A stretch of DNA of 24,678 nt from NCBI GenBank assembly GCA_021805265.1, contig JAJZFR010000433.1, forward strand, positions 1-24,678. Direction: 5' to 3'. The translations under genes and the position numbers were made by a program. A model generated the notes under the pieces. The model was not told the origin of the DNA and searched no databases. It was given only the letters and a program-made list of their open reading frames with translations. Shown here piece by piece: positions 6,931 through 14,122 of the stretch. The stretch comes from Acidobacteriota bacterium. GTDB lineage: Bacteria; Acidobacteriota; Terriglobia; Terriglobales; Acidobacteriaceae. Every line of letters starts with the position of its first letter. Position 1 is the stretch's first letter.

Positions 6931-8574
6931 GTGACTTCATTCGATGCGATGCGGCGTAATTTTCTGCGTACCGGGAGCCTGGGTATGGCTGCTGTGGCGA
7001 TTCCTTCCGTGTCGTATGGCGCGGCACTTTCAAGCTACGACGCAACGGCGGAGAATCTGAAGAGCCAGGGTATCTTCGACGTGCGTCGGTATGGAGGGAT
7101 GGGCGATGGGAAGACGCTGGATACGCGGGCGATTCAGACGGCGATTGATGCAGCGGCATTGGCCGGAGGAGGGGTTGTAGTTTTTTCCGCAGGAAACTAT
7201 CTATCCTTTTCGCTGCGACTGAAGAGCTTTGTCCATCTGCATCTGATGCAGGGCGCGACGATCATCGCAGCGGACTCGCCGTTGCCGGGCGATGCTACCG
7301 GATACAACGGAGGCGTGTATGACGCTGCCGAGCCGAATACCGCCTGGAATGCGTATCAGGACTATGGTCATAACCACTGGCATAACTCGCTGATCTGGGG
7401 CGAAGAGATTCATGATGTAAGTATCACCGGGCCGGGCATGATCTGGGGGCGCGGACTGTCGAATGGCCGAGGACGCAAAGGAGACGGCGCGCCATTTATT
7501 GCCGAGCAGCCCGGCGTGGGTAACAAGGCGATCGCGCTCAAGAGCTGCTACAACGTGCTGTTCCGGGACTTTTCGATTCTGAAAGCCGGGCACTTTGGAC
7601 TGCTGTTGACGGGGGTGGACAACCTGACGATCGACAACCTGAAGATCGATACGGATCGCGATGGCATGGATATTGATTGTTGCCAGAATGTCCGCGTCAG
7701 CAACTGTACGGTGAACTCGCCGTGGGATGATGGCATCTGTCCAAAATCGAGTTTTGCCCTCGGTTACGCACGACCGACGCGGAACCTGACGATCTCGGAT
7801 TGCTTTGTTACCGGGTGTTATCAGATGGGGACCGTGCTCGATGGGACATTTCGAAAATTTGCAGAGGACGATCATGTTCCGCGAACCGGACGCATCAAGT
7901 GTGGCACGGAGTCGAATGGCGGATTTATCAACATCACCATCTCGAACTGCGTCTTCGAGGGATGTCAGGGATATGCGCTTGAATCGGTCGATGGCGCGCT
8001 GCTCGAAGACGTGACGATTACCAACACAACGATGCGAGATTTGGTAACCGGGCCGATTTTTCTGCGCCTGGGATCGCGGCTTCGAGGTCCGGAAGGAGTG
8101 ACCCAGGTGGGAACATTGCGTCGGATTATGATCAGCAATCTGTGTTGCTACAACGCTCCTGCGAAATTCGGTTCGATCCTTACGGGTATTCCAAACTCGT
8201 CGATTGAAGATGTCAGGCTGTCGGACATTTATGTAGAGACCGCCGGCGGTATTTCATCGATTGGTCCGGACTTGCCGGAGCAGGAAGATCAATATCCCGA
8301 TCCAAATCGTTTTGGAGTTACTCCGAGCTACGGATTCTATCTTCGCCATGTGCGGAATCTTGAGATGAGCCATGTGGAGCTTAGCCACCGGCTGCCGGAT
8401 GCGCGCCCCGCATTTCAACTTAGTGGTGTGGATCGCGCGGATTTCTTTGCGATCACCGCGCCGCGCGGCGGGGATGGAGTCTTCGCTTTGAGCAACGTCA
8501 CGGACCTGCGAATTGGCTGGAGCCGCGCGGCACCGGATGTGACGCTGGCCAGCGTGAGCGGCAAAACTCTTTGA
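6931..8574 (+). CDS. Tat-exported GH28-like polygalacturonase-family protein
   Basis: Right-handed beta-helix glycosidase related to GH28 polygalacturonases, probably cutting pectic polymers in the periplasm. The leader has a twin-arginine motif (RRNFLRTG, residues 8-15) before a hydrophobic stretch, so export by Tat is inferred. A pectate-lyase/GH28 N-terminal motif follows (FDVRRYGGMGDGKTLDTRAIQ, 49-69). Catalytic-region motifs are DTDRDGMDID (240-249), WDDGICPKS with the aspartate pair D266/D267, and RIK (321-323). The GHG histidine motif of classical GH28 enzymes is not visible; the matching segment reads CYQMGTVLDG (296-305). The beta-helix turns continue to about residue 500. GTG 6931 is chosen because AAGGGAG ends 6 nt upstream; ATG 6949 would cut into the leader. 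It is bounded by the receptor's terminator and converges on GH31. Family good, exact substrate uncertain. Confidence 0.85.
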   Translation: MTSFDAMRRNFLRTGSLGMAAVAIPSVSYGAALSSYDATAENLKSQGIFDVRRYGGMGDGKTLDTRAIQTAIDAAALAGGGVVVFSAGNYLSFSLRLKSFVHLHLMQGATIIAADSPLPGDATGYNGGVYDAAEPNTAWNAYQDYGHNHWHNSLIWGEEIHDVSITGPGMIWGRGLSNGRGRKGDGAPFIAEQPGVGNKAIALKSCYNVLFRDFSILKAGHFGLLLTGVDNLTIDNLKIDTDRDGMDIDCCQNVRVSNCTVNSPWDDGICPKSSFALGYARPTRNLTISDCFVTGCYQMGTVLDGTFRKFAEDDHVPRTGRIKCGTESNGGFINITISNCVFEGCQGYALESVDGALLEDVTITNTTMRDLVTGPIFLRLGSRLRGPEGVTQVGTLRRIMISNLCCYNAPAKFGSILTGIPNSSIEDVRLSDIYVETAGGISSIGPDLPEQEDQYPDPNRFGVTPSYGFYLRHVRNLEMSHVELSHRLPDARPAFQLSGVDRADFFAITAPRGGDGVFALSNVTDLRIGWSRAAPDVTLASVSGKTL

Positions 8575-8657
8575 CTGTGAGATTGTTGCCACAGGCGGTC
8601 TACCGCCATGGACACCAGTCAGGAACGGTTGAGAAAAGGGGCAGGTCAGGTGCTGCC

Positions 8658-8695
8658 TGAAAACAAACCGTGACCACGTGGTACGTGGTCACGGT
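8658..8695 (-). terminator. Intrinsic terminator of the GH31 gene
   Basis: ACCGTGACCACG (8667-8678) and CGTGGTCACGGT (8684-8695) form a perfect 12-bp stem with a 5-nt loop. Read on the minus strand it starts 13 nt after the GH31 stop codon and is followed by TTTGTTTTC. On the plus strand there is no T run, so for GH28 it is at most a weak terminator. Confidence 0.85.
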
Positions 8696-8708
8696 CCAAA
8701 GGTAAGGG

Positions 8709-11513
8709 CTACTTTCCGGCTTCGGCGACCAGTTTCTGAGCGCGTGCGAGAGCGTCGCGCCGTTTCTGTTGCTGGGCGTCAGTGTCTGGGTTGCGCCAGG
8801 AGGATTTCGCAGCGCGTTTCGCCATTTCGGCCATGCGTTGCTCGAAGCCCGATCCGAGTTGGGAGACTGCGGATTGCGCTGCGGAGAGTGTTTGCGGAAA
8901 GTGCGCAATCTCCTGTTGTGCAAGTTCGGGGTGATAGCCAAGCCTGTCGCCGGCCTGCATGGCGTTGATCAACGCGTCGGTCGGCCCTGAGACGGGCATG
9001 GTCTGGTTGAGGGCGTCGTAGGCTCCGCGGAGTCGAGTCATGGATCCGGCAAAGCCGTCGAGTTCGCTGCGACGCGCAGTCAGCCCGGCGGCGCGGTGGA
9101 CCTCGATGGTCACCGCAGCATGGGTGCTGTTGCGCGGCACGGGAATGACAGTCGTAAGCGTGTTTCCGATGTAGCGCCAGCCGCCGCTGCCGGTGGGTCC
9201 GGCCTGCTTCACCGCAACGCCGTTGACGGTGACGGAAGCTGGTGGCCAGTCGCCGGGCAAGCGCAGCTCGAAAGCACGCTCCGTCATCATGCCAGGAAAG
9301 CTGCCCTCGACCGGACCGATGGTGACGCGAAGTGTATCGGCGGACTGTGCGGCCTTGATGGGAGTCCGTGTAAACACACCACGCTGGTAATCGACGGAGA
9401 CGCCCGAGTCCTCGTAAACGGAGTAGCTGGAGTTAGCTCCGGGATCGAGCGGCCATACGTTCACGATCAGAGGATCGACCGGCTTCTGTCCGGTGTAGAG
9501 CATGGGGGGCTGCATGGGAACAATGGCCCCGGCCTTGAGATAAACCGGGGATTGATCGATGCTGAAGCTGCGATCAACGGTGGTTGGTCCGGTGAAGTGT
9601 TTCCCGGTCGGCCACTCGATCCATTCGCCCTTGGGCAGCCAGATGGTTTCGGTGGCCAGACCCGTGGTCTTGTCACCGGGAGTGACGACCGGAGCAACGA
9701 GCATCAGATCGCCGAAGATGTACTCATTTTTGCTGGTATAGGCCGCGTTTTCTTCCGGCCAGTCGTAGTAGAGCGGACGGAGGAAGGCCACGCCGGTGTC
9801 GTATGTCCTGCGCCCCTCGGTGTAGAGGTATGGCTGCAACGCGTAACGAAGCTGGAAGCTGGAGCGCAGGATGGACGAGTAGGGTTCCGGGTAGGCCCAG
9901 ATGCGTCGCTCCGAATCGGGATTCTTGGTGGTGTGGGTGCGGAGAATGGGGCTGAAGGTGCCGAACTGGACCCATCGCGTAAAGAGTTCCGGCTCGACCG
10001 CGCCGGGCATGTGGCCGCCGATGTCGTGGCTCCAGTAGGCGTAGCCCACGTTGGCTGCGGTGGCCGTGAACCACGGCTGGAAGGCCAGCGAATCCCAGAC
10101 CGAGACGGTGTCGCCGGAGAAGCCGATCTGGTAGCGATGATTGCCCAATCCTCCCCAGCGATGAAAGAGGAGCGGGCGCTTTCCTTCGCGCTGCTGATCG
10201 GTGAAGTGGACGTAGTTGAGCCACCAGGTTGGATTCACGCCAGCCAGAGTGGTTGTCGGTTCCTGCTGCCAGTCGAGCCACCAGAAATCGATGCCTTGTT
10301 TTTCCAGCGGATGGTGCAGGATGTTCATGTAGTTGGTGGCGTATTTTTTATCTGCGATGTCGAAGGGGATGTATTTTTTCGTTGCGGGATCGATGCCCAT
10401 GGCGCGCGCCATGGCCGGATACTGCGCCTCCCAGGGTTGAACTCCCGAGGCCGGGTGAAGATTGAGGCTGGTCTTGAGGCCGTCCGCGTGGAGCTGATCG
10501 AGGAACTGATCGGGGTCAGGAAACAGGAGCTTGTTCCAGGTGTAGCCGCTCCAGCCGAGGCCATGGCCAGACTGATCGACCTGGCCCATCGCCTTCAACT
10601 GCTCCTCATTGATATGCCAGTCCATGTCGATGACGAAGACATCGAGCGGAGTGCTGTTTTCGCGGAAGCCGTGGATGATGTCGAGAATCTCCTGATCGCT
10701 GTAGGCCCAGTAGCGCGACCACCACGCGCCGAAGGCAAAGCGGGGCGGCAGGGGAATGCGCCCGGCTACGCGGACATAGTCGCCCAGAGCAGCCCGATAG
10801 TCGTGGCCATAGCCGAAGAAATACCAGTCCTGTCGCTGGCCCGCTGGGCGCAGCATGACCCACGGCCAGGGGCTTTTTTCGCCGTTTGCGAAGCTGAAAT
10901 CTGCCGAGTCGAAGAGCGGTCGCGTGGAGTCATCAACGAGCGCCCAGCCGGAGCGCGAGATCAGGCCCTCGCCGATTGGCTCGCGGGTCTTGTCGCCGCG
11001 CGCGCCGTCGAGCGTACGGGTAGTGCCTTGCAGATTTTCCGGGTCGGCGAGGCCGGGATGCCACGCGACAGGGTTTCCGTCCACGGTCAGCGTAATGCTG
11101 AGATTATCGGGTGTGAACTGGCCGTCGGAGCCAGCCGATGGATGGTAGTCAAGCGTGAGAGCATCGGTCTTGAGCAGAAGATGCCCGTCGGAATTCTGCT
11201 GGGTAAATCTGGTCACGGGCAGATGGCGATTGAGGAAGACAAAGGAAGCGTGATCCTCGAATTTTCCATCGGCTGCCCATTCCATGCGGATCATGCGCGA
11301 GGTGAGGACGGTGAAGCGAGTCTTGCCCAGCGTGATGACGGCTTTGGGATCGGCTACAGGGTTGGTGATGGTTTCATTGGAACTGGCGGCGGTTGAGGAG
11401 ACCGTGCCTGCTGGTTCTTCGGTTTGGGCATTCGCGGGGATGGGCGGCGCTATAGCCAACGCGCTCCCGGCGACGAGGGTAAGGACGGCAAGGGGATGCA
11501 GAAAATTCAGCAC
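8709..11513 (-). CDS. Secreted GH31 family alpha-glycosidase
   Basis: Retaining alpha-glycosidase of family GH31 (alpha-glucosidase, alpha-xylosidase and related activities). The 934-aa product has a signal peptide (about residues 1-29, ending PANAQ), the N-terminal beta-sandwich to about 250, then the catalytic barrel. RYWAYSD and DVFVIDMDWH (291-300) are early barrel motifs. The nucleophile is D414 in WWLDW, the acid/base is D468 in FSGDT, followed by YWSHDIGGH (493-501) and RTHTTKNPDSERR. A DUF5110-like C-terminal beta domain (about 690-800) precedes a helical tail of about 120 residues ending in lysine/arginine-rich sequence, longer than usual for the family. GTG 11513 is preceded by GGAGGA at ideal spacing. 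It lies 119 bp behind the CYTH gene on the same strand and has a terminator at 8658-8695. The sugar specificity cannot be fixed from sequence alone. Confidence 0.93.
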   Translation of the reverse strand: MLNFLHPLAVLTLVAGSALAIAPPIPANAQTEEPAGTVSSTAASSNETITNPVADPKAVITLGKTRFTVLTSRMIRMEWAADGKFEDHASFVFLNRHLPVTRFTQQNSDGHLLLKTDALTLDYHPSAGSDGQFTPDNLSITLTVDGNPVAWHPGLADPENLQGTTRTLDGARGDKTREPIGEGLISRSGWALVDDSTRPLFDSADFSFANGEKSPWPWVMLRPAGQRQDWYFFGYGHDYRAALGDYVRVAGRIPLPPRFAFGAWWSRYWAYSDQEILDIIHGFRENSTPLDVFVIDMDWHINEEQLKAMGQVDQSGHGLGWSGYTWNKLLFPDPDQFLDQLHADGLKTSLNLHPASGVQPWEAQYPAMARAMGIDPATKKYIPFDIADKKYATNYMNILHHPLEKQGIDFWWLDWQQEPTTTLAGVNPTWWLNYVHFTDQQREGKRPLLFHRWGGLGNHRYQIGFSGDTVSVWDSLAFQPWFTATAANVGYAYWSHDIGGHMPGAVEPELFTRWVQFGTFSPILRTHTTKNPDSERRIWAYPEPYSSILRSSFQLRYALQPYLYTEGRRTYDTGVAFLRPLYYDWPEENAAYTSKNEYIFGDLMLVAPVVTPGDKTTGLATETIWLPKGEWIEWPTGKHFTGPTTVDRSFSIDQSPVYLKAGAIVPMQPPMLYTGQKPVDPLIVNVWPLDPGANSSYSVYEDSGVSVDYQRGVFTRTPIKAAQSADTLRVTIGPVEGSFPGMMTERAFELRLPGDWPPASVTVNGVAVKQAGPTGSGGWRYIGNTLTTVIPVPRNSTHAAVTIEVHRAAGLTARRSELDGFAGSMTRLRGAYDALNQTMPVSGPTDALINAMQAGDRLGYHPELAQQEIAHFPQTLSAAQSAVSQLGSGFEQRMAEMAKRAAKSSWRNPDTDAQQQKRRDALARAQKLVAEAGK

Positions 11514-11632
11514 AAATTCCTCCGGAATAGATTTCCAGAAGAAAACGATAGCATTGTTGAAGGAAGACTGGCGCGAGCGCCGAATCAGCAGGAGAATTCA
11601 CCGGAATCGTTTCCATGCTCGATACGCTCGAG

Positions 11633-12211
11633 TCACGCGCTTGTCTGGATGCCGGCAAAGGTGAGATCGCGGACTGTCGATCCTGTGCGCTCCCGCCACT
11701 GGTCAAAAAGCCGTCCGTAGCTTGTCGTCAGTCGTTCGTTCCGGGCAATGTTGAGAGCCGCTGCCATGGAATCGATCCACTCGGGCAAGCCCTCCAGTTC
11801 GGCGTAACTGCCGATGGGCGTTTCGTCGATCACGCAATGGCCCTGGCCGTCGGACCACTCGGCGCGCCACTTTTCATAGAGGAATACAGGTTCGAGACCA
11901 AGCGCGGCAAAGACGCGCACCAAAGCCTCCGCGTCGGTGACTTCGGTTTCGCATTCGATGCGGTGCTTATGTCGATCTTCTCCGACGCCGGAGTCGGGGA
12001 CTCGCTTGTGGGTCAGGATGGTCCGTCCGGCGTATTCGCGGATGCGAACCAGCTCACGACGGGCGCGCAGCGAGCGGTCCGGCGTGTCGAAGAGTTGGTT
12101 GCTCTCAAAGCTGCGGGGCGTAATCAGGCGAAACCCGAGAATCTCAAGCTGAGCCTCGAGCGCGGCTGGATCGTGTACCGCGAATTTGATCTCAGTTTCG
12201 AGAGCCACCAT
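11633..12211 (-). CDS. CYTH-domain protein (class IV adenylate cyclase CyaB-like)
   Basis: 192-aa CYTH (CyaB/thiamine triphosphatase) tunnel-fold protein acting on triphosphorylated substrates; known members make cAMP or hydrolyse triphosphates. The signature ExExK is present at the N-terminus (ETEIKF, residues 5-10), followed by the alternating charged strands typical of the fold: LFDTPDRSLRARRELVRIRE, TILTHKRV, HRIECETEV, FLYEKWRAEW and CVIDETPIGSYAELEG. The frame extends upstream to 12493, but that part is antisense to tsaC and not protein-like; ATG 12211 places the signature correctly. A TATACT box on the minus strand (12220-12225) lies only 8 nt before the start and there is no ribosome-binding site, so the message may be leaderless. 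It is divergent from tsaC. Which triphosphate it uses is unknown. Confidence 0.85.
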   Translation of the reverse strand: MVALETEIKFAVHDPAALEAQLEILGFRLITPRSFESNQLFDTPDRSLRARRELVRIREYAGRTILTHKRVPDSGVGEDRHKHRIECETEVTDAEALVRVFAALGLEPVFLYEKWRAEWSDGQGHCVIDETPIGSYAELEGLPEWIDSMAAALNIARNERLTTSYGRLFDQWRERTGSTVRDLTFAGIQTSA

Positions 12212-12219
12212 AGCTGCTG

Positions 12220-12256
12220 AGTATACGGGATGGAAGCGTGGGTGTGAGTGGATAAT
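12220..12256. promoter_or_regulatory. Divergent, apparently leaderless promoters between CYTH gene and tsaC
   Basis: Only 51 bp separate the two start codons. On the minus strand CTCACA (12248-12243), a 17-bp spacer and TATACT (12225-12220) precede the CYTH ATG by 8 nt. On the plus strand GATAAT (12251-12256) precedes the tsaC ATG at 12263 by 6 nt; its -35 is poor. Neither gene shows a Shine-Dalgarno sequence. Confidence 0.45.
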
Positions 12257-12262
12257 AAGCCT

Positions 12263-13345
12263 ATGCGGACGAAATGCCTTGAGATCGAAATGGATGGCAG
12301 TGAGGTTTGGCTGGAGTCTTCGCAGACTCGATCCCTGCTTGACGAGGCGGCTGCGTTGCTGCGTACGGGTGGAACGGTGGCTATGCCGACGGAGACCGTC
12401 TACGGTCTGGGGGCGAATGCGCTCGACAGGGAAGCCGTCGCGAAGATTTTTGTTGCCAAGGATCGTCCCCGGTGGGACCCGCTGATTGTCCATGTCTGTG
12501 ATCGGGAGATGCTGGAGCGGGTTGTCGGCGAGATTTCATCGCCTGCCGAGCGACTGATTAAGGCTTTCTGGCCTGGTCCTCTTACTCTGCTGCTGCCTCG
12601 CTCCGCGCTGGTTCCCGATGCGGTTACCGCCGGGCGTCCGCTGGTGGCTGTGCGGATGCCGGCTCATGCGGTCGCGCTGGAAGTGATTCGCCGCTCGGGA
12701 GTTCCGATTGCTGCACCGAGCGCGAATCGCTTTGGCTATACCAGCCCGACGACGGCGCAGCATGTTCTGGACGATCTGGATGGACGCATCGACGCTGTGC
12801 TCGATGCGGGGCCAACGCGGTGCGGGGTCGAGTCCACCGTGCTCGATCCCAATCAACGCCCGATGGTGATCTATCGGCCTGGCGCGATTGCCCGCGAGCA
12901 GATCGAGGCCGTCGCTGGCGCAACCGTGGATTGGGCGCCTGCCGAAATCCGGACGGAACCGCGCGAGGCGATGGTTTCGCCCGGCGTTGGGCTGCGGCAT
13001 TATGCGCCGCGCGCGCGGGTGAGGCTGGTGGAGGCCAATGGAAGCGCGATGAAACTGGCGGTAGAGTGGGAACGGAGCGCGGGCGGGACGGTTGGCGTGA
13101 TGGCGGCGCGTGGACTGGCCGGGGAAACGCCTGCCCTCCTGGCGAGCATCACTGCCGGAGAATCATTTCTTTGGGGAGAATGGAGCAAGCCCGAGATGCT
13201 TGCCGAGCGTCTCTACGCCGGGTTGCGGGAACTGGATGGCCGTGGTTGCGCGGTGATTGTATGCCCTGTGCCAACGGGGGAGGGAATCGAAGCCGCCATC
13301 CGCGACCGCCTGCGCAAGGCCGCCTTTCGCGGAGACGCGGAATGA
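12263..13345 (+). CDS. tsaC: L-threonylcarbamoyladenylate synthase (Sua5/TsaC2 type)
   Basis: Makes threonylcarbamoyl-AMP from threonine, bicarbonate and ATP, the first step of the universal t6A modification at position 37 of ANN-decoding tRNAs. The YrdC domain shows TVAMPTETVYGLGANA, the KDRPRWDPL loop, PSANRFGYTSPT and the GVESTVLD segment. The linker SPGVGLRHYAPRARV leads into a C-terminal Rossmann-like Sua5 domain, so this is the long (about 360 aa) Sua5 form rather than the short TsaC form. GTG 12248 and ATG 12290 are alternative starts; ATG 12263 is preferred because GATAAT ends 6 nt upstream and would otherwise fall inside the coding region. Its 3' end is 16 bp from the convergent hfq stop codon. 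Confidence 0.92.
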   Translation: MRTKCLEIEMDGSEVWLESSQTRSLLDEAAALLRTGGTVAMPTETVYGLGANALDREAVAKIFVAKDRPRWDPLIVHVCDREMLERVVGEISSPAERLIKAFWPGPLTLLLPRSALVPDAVTAGRPLVAVRMPAHAVALEVIRRSGVPIAAPSANRFGYTSPTTAQHVLDDLDGRIDAVLDAGPTRCGVESTVLDPNQRPMVIYRPGAIAREQIEAVAGATVDWAPAEIRTEPREAMVSPGVGLRHYAPRARVRLVEANGSAMKLAVEWERSAGGTVGVMAARGLAGETPALLASITAGESFLWGEWSKPEMLAERLYAGLRELDGRGCAVIVCPVPTGEGIEAAIRDRLRKAAFRGDAE

Positions 13346-13361
13346 TTGAGTAACGGAGAGA

Positions 13362-13760
13362 TTACTGGCCGCCAGTTGCGCTATTTTCTCCATGTTTATA
13401 GATGTATTTAATTGCGGATTTGTAGATGAGCTGGCGCTGACGCCCGCGGACCTTGATGGAGTTACGGTCGTACCATTCGATGACGCCGTAAATCTGTTTG
13501 CCGTCCTCGAGGACGAAGACCATGGGTGTCTGCATCTGGATCTGCTTTTGAAAATAAAACAACTCGGCGTCGTGACTTCCACGCTCTTCTTCGCTGGGCT
13601 GTCCGGTGAAGGGAAGCGCGGCGCGTATCTGAGCAGAGAGGCTGCGCTTGCGGCGTGGCCTGGTTGAACCCTGGTGCTCGTCGCCGAAGGTGGCTGGCGG
13701 TAAGGCGGGCGCGGTGTGCTCGTCCTCTTTGCGGCTGCTGACTGGCGTTTCTGGCTTCAT
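13362..13760 (-). CDS. hfq: Divergent Hfq-type RNA chaperone with N-terminal extension
   Basis: Sm-fold RNA chaperone expected to form a hexameric ring that binds small RNAs and mRNAs. Residues 66-121 align without gaps to E. coli Hfq positions 8-63 (my alignment from memory): the Sm1 glycines G87/G92 (Ec G29/G34), D98 (Ec D40), Q110 (Ec Q52) and YKSAI at 113-117 (Ec YKHAI 55-59) all coincide. Several RNA-contact positions differ: Ec H57 is S, F42 is N, Q8 is E, K31 is Q, and the rim arginine patch RRER (16-19) is IQMQ. A 65-residue N-terminal extension, absent in E. coli, is charged and carries a basic cluster (RPRRKR, 34-39). ATG 13760 has AGGAG 9 nt upstream. The copy-B repeat lies about 80 bp upstream, in or near its control region. 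Confidence 0.85.
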   Translation of the reverse strand: MKPETPVSSRKEDEHTAPALPPATFGDEHQGSTRPRRKRSLSAQIRAALPFTGQPSEEERGSHDAELFYFQKQIQMQTPMVFVLEDGKQIYGVIEWYDRNSIKVRGRQRQLIYKSAIKYIYKHGENSATGGQ

Positions 13761-14122
13761 TTCAAAAACTCCTGCCGGCGCGATCCGACTCGATGCAAGG
13801 TGGGTGTCGGGCGGTCTGGACTGACTGATTGGGACGCTCTTAGAGCAGTTCCACAGTTACAGTGCCCGAGCCAGAATTGCGAGGTGCAGCTTTTCTTAAG
13901 GAAAAGCTGCGCGAAGATACACTCCCGCTGGGTATACCTACTGTGGAACTGCTTTAACAGGCCCCGGTTCCGGCGAATCCGATCCGCCAGGAGGGAGTTT
14001 TCAACACACGGCATTGCGACAAGCGCTGCAAACGTTGACTTTGATTGGTGCGGTAAAACCCCGTTTGGCTCAGCGACTTTGCAAGGTGTGATGCGGGCGA
14101 GCGCCGAGGGGTTGTCGGCGTT
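13761..14122. other. 362-bp gap between delta' and hfq
   Basis: No protein-coding gene is credible here. It holds the copy-B repeat (13840-13957), about 80 bp of hfq upstream sequence with its ribosome-binding site, and 165 bp (13958-14122) between the repeat and the delta' stop codon in which I see no terminator or promoter that I can defend. Confidence 0.5.
13840..13957 (+). repeat. 118-bp structured repeat, copy B
   Basis: Same orientation and length as copy A at 6631-6748, 8 differences, no indels. Its terminal inverted repeat is almost perfect: TTAGAGCAGTTCCACAGT (13840-13857) against ACTGTGGAACTGCTTTAA (13940-13957), 17 Watson-Crick pairs and one G-T wobble. The inner hairpin (13886-13910) has a 10-bp stem and TTAAG loop. 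A TA dinucleotide at each end (13841-13842 and 13955-13956) could be a target duplication of the kind made by Tc1/mariner-IS630-type elements, but copy A lacks it on the right. Confidence 0.85.

Noticed and set aside
8591..8606. GGCGGT-CT-ACCGCC as a GH28 terminator
   Set aside because: Six-base arms with a two-base loop cannot form well and no T run follows.
9096..11396. 766-codon open frame on the plus strand
   Set aside because: It lies wholly antisense to the GH31 gene, whose catalytic motifs, signal peptide, ribosome site and terminator are all evident. GC-rich codon bias keeps the opposite strand open.
12212..12493. N-terminal extension of the CYTH frame to 12493
   Set aside because: It would overlap tsaC on the other strand, is not protein-like, and places 94 residues before the ExExK signature that normally lies at the N-terminus.
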